A DNA stretch of 34,671 nucleotides from the NCBI GenBank assembly GCA_965602635.1, contig CBFCZU010000011.1, positions 1-34,671 of the forward strand, given 5' to 3'. The position numbers and the translations under genes were made by a program. The notes beneath the pieces are model-generated. The model was given only the letters and a program-made list of their open reading frames with translations. It was not told the origin of the DNA and searched no databases. How positions within the stretch are numbered: position 1 is the first letter of the stretch; each line of letters starts with the position of its first letter. The DNA comes from CBFCZU01 sp965602635 (GTDB lineage: Bacteria; Planctomycetota; Phycisphaerae; SM23-33). This document shows, in pieces, positions 22,557 to 30,691 of the stretch.

Positions 22557-23057
22557 ATGAAATTCTGCCTCGTTGACAGGATCGAGAGTATAGAGCCGGG
22601 CAAGCGCATCGTCACCGTCAAGTCGCTTTCCCTGGCCGAGGAGTACTTGGCCGACCATTTCCCCATCTTCCCCGTGATGCCGGGCGTGCTGATGGTGGAG
22701 GCGATGGTCCAGTCGGCCGCCTGGCTGGTGCGGGTCGAGCAGGACTTCTCGAAGAGCCTGATCCTGCTGTCTTCGGCCCGGAACGTGCGGTACGGCAACT
22801 TCGTCGCTCCGGGCATGGTGCTCAGGACGGAGGTGGAGCTTCTGAGCCTGGAGGATGGGCTGGCCAAGGTCAAGGGCGTCGGCTCGACCGGCGAGGGCAG
22901 CCAGACGGTCCAGGGCAGGCTGGAGCTGCGCTGCTGCAACGTGGCGGACATATCGCCGTCGGCGGCGGATGCGGATGCACAAATCGTGGCGACGTTGAAG
23001 GAGATGTTCAGGCTCATCGGCGGCCCGGCGGCCCTGGCGGCGGCCGGGAGGGCGTGA
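22557..23057 (+). CDS. FabZ-like 3-hydroxyacyl-ACP dehydratase (hotdog), paralogue A
   Basis: A 166-residue single hotdog protein. The FabZ active site is intact: His34 in ADHFPIFPVMPG and Glu48 in VLMVEAMVQ. It should dehydrate 3-hydroxyacyl-ACP to the trans-2-enoyl form. The C-terminal ~30 residues extend beyond core FabZ. GGAG is 13 bases upstream, so initiation looks weak. It opens the plus-strand cluster and is followed, 153 bases on, by an ACP gene. Housekeeping FabZ usually sits with lpx genes; this copy beside two ketosynthase-fold genes is probably pathway-specific. Confidence 0.9.
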   Translation: MKFCLVDRIESIEPGKRIVTVKSLSLAEEYLADHFPIFPVMPGVLMVEAMVQSAAWLVRVEQDFSKSLILLSSARNVRYGNFVAPGMVLRTEVELLSLEDGLAKVKGVGSTGEGSQTVQGRLELRCCNVADISPSAADADAQIVATLKEMFRLIGGPAALAAAGRA

Positions 23058-23112
23058 TCCGGCACGCGAGCATGGGCCCCACGCCGGATGCCCTGTCATT
23101 GCCATTGTGGCG

Positions 23113-23141
23113 TTGACTTTGTCCGCCGAGTTCTCTAAGGT
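23113..23141 (+). promoter_or_regulatory. Possible internal promoter before the 129-aa ACP
   Basis: TTGACT (23113-23118, 5 of 6), 17 bases, then TAAGGT (23136-23141, 3 of 6). This could boost ACP expression relative to the dehydratase upstream. The -10 is weak. Confidence 0.35.
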
Positions 23142-23210
23142 AAGGCCGCCCTAAGGGCGCCGCGAGGCGCGGGAGGCCCCGTACATGAATACAGCAGGAG
23201 AGCATGTAAG

Positions 23211-23600
23211 ATGCCGATGACCCAGGATGAGATTCTCGGAAAGGTTCAGGAGATCCTCGTGGAAGCGCTGGGTGTTGACGATGACGAGGTCAAGCCCGAG
23301 GCGACCCTGATGGGCGACCTGGGGGCCGAGTCCATCGACTTCCTGGACATCGTGTTCCGTCTGGAAAAGGCCTTCGCGATCAAGATTCCCGCCGGCGACC
23401 TGTTTCCTGACAACATCCAGAACAATCCCGAGTTCGTGGAAAACGGCAAGCTCACCCCGGCGGGGCTGACCAAGCTGAAGGAATCCCTGCCGCACGTGGA
23501 CCTCGGCGATTTCGAGTCCGACCCGGACCTGAACAAGATGCAGGAGCTCTTCAAGGTCCAGACCATCGTCAACTACGTTGCGAGCAGGGCAAACGGCTGA
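23211..23600 (+). CDS. Enlarged acyl carrier protein (129 aa)
   Basis: A carrier protein with Ser41 in MGDLGAESIDFLDIVFRLE as the phosphopantetheine site. At 129 residues it is about 50 longer than a standard ACP: residues about 60-112 carry an insert ('LFPDNIQNNPEFVENGKLT...', 'DFESDPDLNKM') before the last helix, ending 'TIVNYVASRANG'. Such inserts occur in ACPs of specialised lipid or polyketide systems. AGGAG lies 11 bases before the ATG. It is flanked by the two FabZ-like genes. The substrate chain is unknown. Confidence 0.93.
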   Translation: MPMTQDEILGKVQEILVEALGVDDDEVKPEATLMGDLGAESIDFLDIVFRLEKAFAIKIPAGDLFPDNIQNNPEFVENGKLTPAGLTKLKESLPHVDLGDFESDPDLNKMQELFKVQTIVNYVASRANG

Positions 23601-23711
23601 AGCGCCGCTCGGGGGCGTTCGCCGGTTACGGCGTCGCTGTTGGTTTATCCTGGATTTCCGCGCCGCGGCGCCGCCTGCGGTTTGGCCGCCCGAATTGGAG
23701 CTTCTCGTCGC

Positions 23712-24227
23712 ATGCGATGGATCTGGATTGACCGGTTCTTGGAGTTCGTTCCGAAGACGTCAGCGACGGCGATAAAGAACGTCTCCCTGGCCGAGGAGCA
23801 CCTGCACGATCATTGGGAGGCGTTCCCGGTCATGCCCGTCAGCCTGATGATCGAGGGCATGGCCCAGACGGCGGGCATACTCGTCGGGCACGCCCGAGAC
23901 TTCGCCGAGAAGGTCATCCTGGCGAAAATCGCCACCGCCGAGGTAAGCGAGCCGGTCCTGCCGGGCGATCAGATCAAGTACCACGCCGAGCTGACGACGA
24001 TCAGCGAGCAGGCCGCCAGCACCCACGGGACGGTGTTCAACAACGACCGGCCCATCGGCAGGATCGACCTGCTGTTCTCCCACATCGACCGGAACCGCGC
24101 GGGGTCGAAGTTCCCGGAGGAGAACTTCGTCTTCACCGGGCAGTTCCTGCGGCTGCTGGCAGGCCTGGTGGAGCTGCCTGGCGGCAAGGCCCCGCCGCCC
24201 GGAGGCTCGGAGGCGGCCGGGAAATGA
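23712..24227 (+). CDS. FabZ-like hotdog protein, paralogue B
   Basis: A 171-residue hotdog protein whose active-site residues fall at the same numbers as paralogue A: His34 in HDHWEAFPVMP and Glu48 in LMIEGMAQTA. The glycine after VMP is Val43 here (VMPVSL rather than VMPGVL), which alters the active-site loop. It may be a second dehydratase, an isomerase, or a partner subunit. The start at 23712 is chosen because GGAG lies 11 bases upstream and the homologous region begins there. Its stop overlaps the next ATG (ATGA), coupling it to the ketosynthase-fold pair. Confidence 0.87.
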   Translation: MRWIWIDRFLEFVPKTSATAIKNVSLAEEHLHDHWEAFPVMPVSLMIEGMAQTAGILVGHARDFAEKVILAKIATAEVSEPVLPGDQIKYHAELTTISEQAASTHGTVFNNDRPIGRIDLLFSHIDRNRAGSKFPEENFVFTGQFLRLLAGLVELPGGKAPPPGGSEAAGK

Positions 24228-25537
24228 CCGAGAGGCGCGTCGTCATCACCGGCCTGGGGGCTGTCGCCCCCGGGGGCGTCGGCATCGAGCAGCTCTTCGA
24301 GACCGTCCTTGCCGGCGGGCAGAGCGTCAAGCCAATCGAGCTGTTCGACCCGGCCAGCTTCCCCTGCCGCATAGCCGGCGAGCTGGTGGACCTCAAGGCA
24401 TCGGTGCACGTTCCCCGCAGCTATCGCAAGGCCGTCAAGGTCATGGCGCGGGACATCCAGATCGCGGTAGCGGCCGCCGACCTGGCGGTCCGCGACGCCG
24501 GCATCACGACGGTCGGCATCGACCCGGAGAAGGTGGACATCGACTCGGGGCGGCTGGGATGCAACATTGGCGCGGGGCTGCTCTGCGCGGACCTTGACGA
24601 GCTGGGCTCGGCCGTGAATACGGCCGTGACCGACGGGCGGTTCGACTTCAAGCTCTGGGGGCGGGAGGGCATGAACAACCTCACGCCGCTGTGGCTTCTG
24701 AAGTACCTGCCGAACATGCTCGCCTGCCACGTGACGATCATTCATGCGGCGAAGGGGCCCTCGAACACGATCACCTGCGGCGAGGCCTCGGGTCTGCTGG
24801 CGGTGGGGGAGGCGACGCGGACGGTCGCCCGCGGCGCCGCCGACGCCGCGATTGCCGGCGGCGCAGAGAGCAAGCTCAACCCGATGGGGCTGCTGAGGCA
24901 GTGCCTGCTGGGGCGCCTCGCGACCACTGGCGACGGCGACCCGGGCGGCGCCTGCCGGCCTTTCGACAAGGCCGCCAACGGGACGGTCATCGGCGAGGGC
25001 GGAGGCCTGCTGATCCTGGAGGAGCACGACCGGGCCGCCGGTCGGTCGGCACGCATCTACGCGGAAGTGGCCGGGTTCGGCGCGGCCTGCGACCCGGAGG
25101 GAGTGGACTACACCAGGCCGACGGTGGGCGGGCTGGACCGGGCGATGGCCATGGCCATTGCCGACGCCGGAATCGAGCCGGACCAGATCGACCTTCTCAT
25201 TCCGCAGGGCACGGGCGTTGCCGGGGAGGACGCCGCCGAGGCCAGTGCTGTCAGGGCGTCCCTTGGCCGCAGGGCCGAGAGCGTCCCGGTCTCGCCGCTG
25301 ACCGGCGGATTCGGCGACCTCTTTGCCGGGGCCGGCGCCGTCAACCTTGCCCTCGCCGCCATGGCGACGCACACGCAGACCATTCCGCCGGCGGTGAACT
25401 TCGAGTCCCCGGCCGAGGGGTGCGAGCTGGCGATCGCACGCCAGGGGGTGAAGGCCCAGATAAACTACGCCCTCACGGGAGGCTTCGCCGTCGGCGGGCA
25501 TAGCGCCGCGGTGGTGCTAAAGAGGTACGTCCCATGA
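24224..25537 (+). CDS. Ketosynthase-fold protein lacking catalytic residues (chain-length-factor-like)
   Basis: A 437-residue protein with the full FabF fold and good length. By alignment with the intact ketosynthase downstream, the active-site Cys is Glu187 (GPSNTITCGEASG; Cys185 is two residues early), the first His is Gln328 (IPQGT in place of AHGT), the Lys is Thr360 and the second His is Asp365 (FGDLFAGAG in place of IGHLIAAAG). It therefore should not condense acyl groups. Type II PKS chain-length factors show the same kind of loss, with Gln at the Cys position. It overlaps both neighbours by 4 bases, which favours 1:1 synthesis with the active enzyme. A KS/CLF-like heterodimer is inferred. 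Confidence 0.9.
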   Translation: MTERRVVITGLGAVAPGGVGIEQLFETVLAGGQSVKPIELFDPASFPCRIAGELVDLKASVHVPRSYRKAVKVMARDIQIAVAAADLAVRDAGITTVGIDPEKVDIDSGRLGCNIGAGLLCADLDELGSAVNTAVTDGRFDFKLWGREGMNNLTPLWLLKYLPNMLACHVTIIHAAKGPSNTITCGEASGLLAVGEATRTVARGAADAAIAGGAESKLNPMGLLRQCLLGRLATTGDGDPGGACRPFDKAANGTVIGEGGGLLILEEHDRAAGRSARIYAEVAGFGAACDPEGVDYTRPTVGGLDRAMAMAIADAGIEPDQIDLLIPQGTGVAGEDAAEASAVRASLGRRAESVPVSPLTGGFGDLFAGAGAVNLALAAMATHTQTIPPAVNFESPAEGCELAIARQGVKAQINYALTGGFAVGGHSAAVVLKRYVP

Positions 25538-26826
25538 GAAGGAGAGTCGTCGTAACCGGCATGGGATGCGTGACCCCGCTGGGCCACGACGTGGAGACCA
25601 TGTGGGCGGCGCTGCTGGCCGGGAAAAGCGGCATCAGCAAGACCGAGCTGTTCGACTCCTCGACCTTTCCCTCGACCTTCTCCGCCCAGGTGAAGGGCTT
25701 TGAGCTGCCCGAGCCCCTTGCCGCGAGCGGCAAGCACGACCACGCGGGGCGGCACACCCGCTTCGCCCTGGCCGCCGCCGACCAGGCCTGGCAGGCCTCC
25801 GGGCTGGGGGCCTCGGACGCCTTAGACCCCGGCCGGACGGGAATCTACCTCGGCTCGGGTGAGGGAAGCCTGGACTTCGACAACTTCACCTCGCTGCTCG
25901 TCGATGCCTGGTCGGACGAGGGGGGGCTGGACACCGTCCGCTGGGGCGAGCTGGCGTTCGAGCGGATGCACGTCGATCGCGAGCAGGAACAGGAGGCGAA
26001 CATGGTGGTGGCGCACCTCGCCGCCCAGTTCGGCGTGCGCGGGCCGGCGTTCAACATCCTGACCGCCTGCGCCGCCAGCACTCAGGCAATCGGCGAAGCC
26101 ACCATGATCATCCGCCACGGCGACGCCGACGCCATGATCTCCGGCGGGGCGCACAGCATGATCCACCCCTACGGGCTGACGGGGTTCAATCGCCTGACGG
26201 CCCTTTCGAGGCGCAACGACGACGTCGCCACCGCCTCGCGCCCGTTCGACCTGACCCGCGACGGGTTCGTCCTGGGCGAGGGCTCGAGCATTCTCATCCT
26301 GGAGGACCGGGAGTTCGCACTGGCGCGCGGGGCGAAGGTCCTGGCCGAGATCATCGGATTCGGCTCCAGCGCCGACGCCTTCCGCATCACCGACCAGGAC
26401 TCGGCCGGGGAGGGCGCCTCGGCGGCGATGCGCGAGGCGCTGGCCGACGCCGCCCTGAGCCCCTCGGACATCGACTACGTCTCAGCCCACGGCACCGCCA
26501 CCAAGCAGAACGACCAGGTGGAGACGCGAGCCCTCAAGGTCGTCTTCGGCGAGCTCGCCGGCAAGGTGCCCGTCTCCTCGGTAAAGAGCATGATCGGGCA
26601 CCTCATCGCCGCCGCCGGCGCCACCGAGCTGATTACCTGCGTGTTGGCCATTCGCGACCAGGTCTTGCCGCCCACCACGAACCTCCACACGCCCGACCCG
26701 GACTGCGACCTCGACTACGTCCCGAACGCCCCGCGCAAGGCGAAGGTCCGGATCTGCATGAGCAACTCATTCGGCTTCGGCGGGCAGAACGACACGCTCA
26801 TCATCACGGGCGCCCGGGAGGCCTGA
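25534..26826 (+). CDS. Beta-ketoacyl-ACP synthase (FabF-type), catalytically intact
   Basis: A 430-residue thiolase-fold condensing enzyme with Cys179 (LTACAAST), His319 (SAHGTATKQND), Lys351 and His356 (VKSMIGHLIAAAG) all present, and the C-terminal 'SNSFGFGGQND' loop. It performs decarboxylative condensation of malonyl-ACP with acyl-ACP. Starting on the overlapping ATGA of the catalytically dead homologue, it is the likely active subunit of a pair. Whether it makes fatty acids, polyenes or another chain cannot be decided, since no ketoreductase or enoyl reductase is adjacent. Confidence 0.94.
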   Translation: MRRRVVVTGMGCVTPLGHDVETMWAALLAGKSGISKTELFDSSTFPSTFSAQVKGFELPEPLAASGKHDHAGRHTRFALAAADQAWQASGLGASDALDPGRTGIYLGSGEGSLDFDNFTSLLVDAWSDEGGLDTVRWGELAFERMHVDREQEQEANMVVAHLAAQFGVRGPAFNILTACAASTQAIGEATMIIRHGDADAMISGGAHSMIHPYGLTGFNRLTALSRRNDDVATASRPFDLTRDGFVLGEGSSILILEDREFALARGAKVLAEIIGFGSSADAFRITDQDSAGEGASAAMREALADAALSPSDIDYVSAHGTATKQNDQVETRALKVVFGELAGKVPVSSVKSMIGHLIAAAGATELITCVLAIRDQVLPPTTNLHTPDPDCDLDYVPNAPRKAKVRICMSNSFGFGGQNDTLIITGAREA

Positions 26827-26850
26827 CCGACCGCCCCCGCGCCAAGCGGC

Positions 26851-26878
26851 TTGATTTCCCCGGCGAGTCGTGTATCAT
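26851..26878 (+). promoter_or_regulatory. Candidate promoter of the hydrolase-GH3 pair
   Basis: TTGATT (26851-26856), 16 bases, then TATCAT (26873-26878, 5 of 6), giving a leader of about 65 bases. It would allow the pair to be expressed apart from the ketosynthases, although read-through across the 122-base gap is equally possible. Confidence 0.5.
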
Positions 26879-26948
26879 TTCCTGTCGATCCTCGCCGATA
26901 TTCCCTCGGCCTTGCGACCGGGCCGCGAGGCCGTGTTAGGGCGACTCG

Positions 26949-28022
26949 ATGGGCGATCTGCTCGCGACAACCCGGCAGGCGATGGCCCTGAGCTATTGGC
27001 TGGTGCACCACTGGGCGGCGCTGGCCATCGCTGTCACCTGCCTTAGCCTGCTGGTGTTCCTCGTGCTGCTGTTCGGCAAGTACGTTCGCATCTGCCTGAA
27101 CATCTTCACCGACACCCACCCGCCGCTGTCCATGGGCCCGGTGGACTTCCAGCGCATCCAGGGCGAGGAGGTTCACTTCCGCAGCTTCGACGGGACGAGC
27201 CTGCGCGGGATGTGGGTGCGTACGGCCAACCGCAAGGCCGTCAAGGGGACGGTCGTCTTCTGTCACGAGTTCAGCTCTGACATGTACAGTTGCGCCCGCT
27301 ATGCCCGCCCGCTGATCGACGTGGGCTTCGACGTGTTCGCGTTCGATTTCCGCGGCCAGGGGGGCAGCTCCAGCCGGGCGAGGTATCGCCCCCTTCAATG
27401 GCCCTCTGACAAGGAGCTGGAGGACGTGCTGGGCGCGTGTGCGTTCGTGGAGGACGCCCTGGTGGCCGAGGGCAGGCCGGCGCGGATCGGCGTCTTCGGC
27501 ATCAGCCGCGGCGCCGGCGCCGCCATCCTCGCCGCCAGCAGCGACCCCGACATCGCCTGCCTGGTATGCGACAGTGCCTTCAGCACCCGGGAGACCCTGG
27601 TCGCCCTGATGAAGCGCTGGGCCCACATCTTCGCCCGGGTCAAGCTCGTCCACGAGCACCACCCGGACACCTTGTGGTACTTCCTCCACTGGTGCATGAT
27701 GCGCTTTGCTCAGCCGCGGCTGGGGCGGAGGTTCCCCTCCGTCCGCAAGGCCCTCCAGACGATGGTCGCGCGCCCCATCATGTTCATCCACGGGCAGAAG
27801 GACAGCTACATCCGCCCCGACCAGGCGGAGCTGCTCCACGACGTCGCCGACGAGCCCAAGTACCTCTGGATCGTCCCGGAGGCCAAGCACAACCAGTCCG
27901 TGGTCGTCGCCGCCAAGCCGTACTTCGCCAGGACCATCGCCTTCTTCAGCAAATATCTCGCCGGGGAGCCGGTGGCGGAGGCGGAGCTGGCCGGCGGCAA
28001 GGCCGGCACACACGTCGCCTGA
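26949..28022 (+). CDS. Membrane-anchored alpha/beta hydrolase
   Basis: A 357-residue protein. Residues about 21-46 form one hydrophobic transmembrane helix (WAALAIAVTCLSLLVFLVLL), followed by an alpha/beta-hydrolase domain. The triad is Ser186 (GVFGISRGAG), Asp285 (HGQKDSY) and His314 (EAKHNQS); FCHEFSS (104-110) supplies the oxyanion region. The domain most resembles serine aminopeptidase S33/esterase-type hydrolases. It may cleave or transfer an acyl chain at the membrane; the substrate is unknown. The next gene, a GH3 enzyme, begins 47 bases on. Confidence 0.85.
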   Translation: MGDLLATTRQAMALSYWLVHHWAALAIAVTCLSLLVFLVLLFGKYVRICLNIFTDTHPPLSMGPVDFQRIQGEEVHFRSFDGTSLRGMWVRTANRKAVKGTVVFCHEFSSDMYSCARYARPLIDVGFDVFAFDFRGQGGSSSRARYRPLQWPSDKELEDVLGACAFVEDALVAEGRPARIGVFGISRGAGAAILAASSDPDIACLVCDSAFSTRETLVALMKRWAHIFARVKLVHEHHPDTLWYFLHWCMMRFAQPRLGRRFPSVRKALQTMVARPIMFIHGQKDSYIRPDQAELLHDVADEPKYLWIVPEAKHNQSVVVAAKPYFARTIAFFSKYLAGEPVAEAELAGGKAGTHVA

Positions 28023-28069
28023 CCCCGCAGCCCGCCGCACGCCGGCTGGAAGTTCGCCGCCGAATCCGT

Positions 28070-29731
28070 ATGCTGGTTGTGATTATGGCTTTGGCACGGA
28101 CACTACTGCGCCCGGCGGCGTGGGCCGCCGGCAGGCACGCCTCTCGACAGGCGAAGGAATTCCTGGCCGCTCACCAGCGCACCCGGCAGGTGCAGGACCG
28201 GCTGCTGGAGAGGCTGCTGGCCGCCGGCGGCGCCAGCGCGTTCGGGCGAGATCACGGGCTGGGGCGCGTCCGGTCGTACGCGGACTTCGTCTCGGCCGTG
28301 CCCATCGGCGACTATGAGGCGCGCCGCCCTTACCTGCGGCGGGTGTACGAGGGCGACGCCCAGGCGCTGTTCGCTCCCGGCACCGAGGTGCTCATGTTCG
28401 CCATGACCTCCGGCACGACCGGGGCGCCCAAGCACATCCCGGTGACCAAGCGGTTCCTGGCCGACTACCGCCGCGGGTGGAACATCTTCGGCGTGCGGGT
28501 GCTTCGGGACCACCCCCGCGGCTGGCTGCGCCAAATCGTGACCATCGCCTCGTCGGCGAGGGAGAGCACCAGCCCGACGGGGCTGCCCTGCGGGGCGATC
28601 AGCGGCATGCTAAGCGAGACGCAGAAGTGGATCGTCCGCCGGATGTATCCCGTGCGCCGGGCCGCCGCCGAGATCGCCGAGCCGGTGGACAGGTACTACG
28701 CCGTCATGCGGTCGGCCATCGCCCGCGACGTGGGGCTGCTGACCACCGCCAACCCTTCCTCGGCCATCAAGCTGGCCCAGACGGCGCGGGACCACGCCGA
28801 GAGGCTCATCCGCGACGTGCGGGACGGCACGCTCAGCCCGCCGGGCGGAGGGCTGGGCGAGCTCTCGCGGGCCTTTCGCTTCCGCCGCGACCGCCCCGCC
28901 GCCCGCCGCCTCGAAGACATCCGCCGCCGAAGGGGCGAGCTGCTGCCCAGGGACTTCTGGGACCTGACCTGCCTGACGATGTGGACCGGCGGGACGGTCG
29001 CGCTGTACCTGCCGCAGGTCAGGGCCTTCTACGGCGACGTGCCCATCCGCGACGTGGGCCTGTTGGCCAGCGAGGGTCGGATGTCGGTCCCGCTGGCCGA
29101 CGGGGCGCCGGCCGGAGTGGCGGAGATCACATCGAACTTCCTGGAGTTCGTGCCCGTCGAGCAGATCGACCGGGGCGACCCGGACGTGCTGCGGGCCGAC
29201 GAGGTGAAGCCCGGAGACGAGTATTTCATCATCCTGACCAACTGGGCGGGCCTGTGGCGATACCACATCGACGACCGCGTCCGCGTGACCGATCGTCTGG
29301 GCAGCAGCCCCGTTATCGAGTTCCTCTCCCGCGGGCTGCATACCAGCTCGATCACCGGCGAGAAGCTCACCGAGCACCAGGTGGTCGAGGCCATGCGCAG
29401 GGTACAGCGCCGGGCGGATGCGCCGGTGGAGCTGTTCACGCTTCAGGGGCACTTCGCCGAGACGCCTTACTACGAGCTGCGGGTCGAGCAGCGGCAGGGG
29501 TTGGATGCGGCGACCCTGGCGGACCGCCTCGACGAGGCCCTGCGCGGCATGAACGTCGAATACGAGGCGAAGCGCGCCAGCGGGCGGCTTCGGCCGATCC
29601 GCGCCACGGGCGTGCGGGCGGGGTTCTTCGAGGCGTGGGAGCGCGAGCAGACCGCCGCCCACCGCGGCCGGGCCGAGCAGTACAAGCACAAGTACCTGCT
29701 CACGGAAGTCGTCAACGACAACGAGCGCTAG
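28070..29731 (+). CDS. GH3-family acyl-adenylating enzyme (acyl-acid amido synthetase-like)
   Basis: A 553-residue protein of the GH3 family (named for plant auxin-responsive enzymes), part of the adenylate-forming superfamily. The ATP signature is FAMTSGTTGAPKHIPVT (110-126), and the C-terminal half has 'LWRYHIDDRVRV' followed by 'SITGEKLTE', as in GH3 C-lobes. Plant members adenylate a carboxylic acid and join it to an amino acid; bacterial members are mostly uncharacterised. ATG 28070 is used; ATG 28085 is equally possible and neither has a strong ribosome site. Beside a hydrolase and an ACP/ketosynthase cluster, it might activate or condense the chain made there (inference). Confidence 0.88.
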   Translation: MLVVIMALARTLLRPAAWAAGRHASRQAKEFLAAHQRTRQVQDRLLERLLAAGGASAFGRDHGLGRVRSYADFVSAVPIGDYEARRPYLRRVYEGDAQALFAPGTEVLMFAMTSGTTGAPKHIPVTKRFLADYRRGWNIFGVRVLRDHPRGWLRQIVTIASSARESTSPTGLPCGAISGMLSETQKWIVRRMYPVRRAAAEIAEPVDRYYAVMRSAIARDVGLLTTANPSSAIKLAQTARDHAERLIRDVRDGTLSPPGGGLGELSRAFRFRRDRPAARRLEDIRRRRGELLPRDFWDLTCLTMWTGGTVALYLPQVRAFYGDVPIRDVGLLASEGRMSVPLADGAPAGVAEITSNFLEFVPVEQIDRGDPDVLRADEVKPGDEYFIILTNWAGLWRYHIDDRVRVTDRLGSSPVIEFLSRGLHTSSITGEKLTEHQVVEAMRRVQRRADAPVELFTLQGHFAETPYYELRVEQRQGLDAATLADRLDEALRGMNVEYEAKRASGRLRPIRATGVRAGFFEAWEREQTAAHRGRAEQYKHKYLLTEVVNDNER

Positions 29732-29766
29732 CTGGGGGGCGCGAGGGGGGTGCAGCTCGAGGAATG

Positions 29767-29798
29767 AAAAAGCGGGGCGGTCCGAAGACCGCCCCGCT
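29767..29798 (-). terminator. Intrinsic terminator of the pseudopilin gene
   Basis: On the minus strand a 12-bp perfect stem, AGCGGGGCGGTC with its complement, closes a TTCG tetraloop and runs into TTTTT. It lies 17 bases beyond the pseudopilin stop. The plus-strand side lacks a T tract, so it probably does not end the GH3 transcript. Confidence 0.92.
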
Positions 29799-29815
29799 GA
29801 GTCGAGTCTGCAGTG

Positions 29816-30691
29816 TCAGGACCCGTCCGCGTTCACCTGCGGCCAGGAGTAGAGGACCGAGTCCTTGCTGGAAGTCGGGTAGGCGCACTCGTCCCCGAAG
29901 CCCGTCAGCTCGGGGTTGTCCGGGTCGTTCTCGACATTCCATTCGTCTGCCGTGTAGATGTTGTTGTTGCCCCAGCCACCGGTGTTGAAGGAGTTGCCGA
30001 TGTCCTCGCTCTCGGTCTTGTCATCGGACCTCTTGACGTTCCCGGCAAAAAACAGGATGTTCTCGACCTCGTTGCCGTGGTTGTCGCTCCAGTTGGTCGT
30101 CAGGTCGGCCTCGTCCGACAGGGGGGCTTGGTCGCCCAGGATGACGACCTGCCCGTCCATGCCGGCCTTCAACGGGCACCTGTTCTGATTTTGGGGTCCC
30201 ACGTAGGGGATCTGAAGCCCGTAGTCGATGTATGAAGTAAGGGTACCGTCGAGGTCGATGCCCAGCCCGTACGTGGCCATGGCTCGGTCGCATTCCTGGG
30301 TCTGCGTGGAGGGGCAGATGAACATCTTCCAGGGCACCGACTTGGACGCGAACAGCAGGCACAGGTTGTTCTGGGCGCCGTTTCCGATGCCGAGCTGGAA
30401 GTTATTCGGGTCGTCGCTGTCCTCGACCCTGGCCCACGTGCCCAGCCTCAAGGGCTCGAAGTACTCGGCCGTGGTCTGGTCGACGTCCGGCATGATCGGG
30501 GGCTTGTCATTGTTTTCCGTGGAATACATCGCGATGCCCTTGCCAATCCCGTTGAGGTTACCCCCGCAAAGGGCCCTCTTGGCCAGTTCTCTGGCGCGGC
30601 TTAGTGAGGGTACCAGGATCGATACCAGCAGGGCTATGATGGCGATGACGACCAGCAGCTCTATCAGAGTAAATCCTCTTGATCGCTTCAT
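29816..30691 (-). CDS. Type II secretion/type IV pilin-like protein with H-X9-DG-like tail
   Basis: A 291-residue pseudopilin. MKRSRG precedes the prepilin peptidase cleavage site, then FTLIELLVVIAIIALLVSIL with the conserved Glu at position 5 of the mature form. The body is a large globular region rich in Asp/Asn with several Cys. The tail 'HGNEVENILFFAGNV' resembles the H-X9-DG motif of planctomycete pseudopilins but with Ala for Asp. AAGGAGG lies 7 bases before the ATG. It is cell-surface or periplasmic after cleavage. It is monocistronic between its own promoter and a strong terminator. Planctomycete genomes carry many such genes of unknown individual roles. Confidence 0.92.
   Translation of the reverse strand: MKRSRGFTLIELLVVIAIIALLVSILVPSLSRARELAKRALCGGNLNGIGKGIAMYSTENNDKPPIMPDVDQTTAEYFEPLRLGTWARVEDSDDPNNFQLGIGNGAQNNLCLLFASKSVPWKMFICPSTQTQECDRAMATYGLGIDLDGTLTSYIDYGLQIPYVGPQNQNRCPLKAGMDGQVVILGDQAPLSDEADLTTNWSDNHGNEVENILFFAGNVKRSDDKTESEDIGNSFNTGGWGNNNIYTADEWNVENDPDNPELTGFGDECAYPTSSKDSVLYSWPQVNADGS

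Noticed and set aside
24773..24785. Cys185 of the first ketosynthase-fold protein as an active-site cysteine
   Set aside because: It lies two residues before the aligned catalytic position, and the two His and the Lys are also replaced, so it is unlikely to be a shifted nucleophile.
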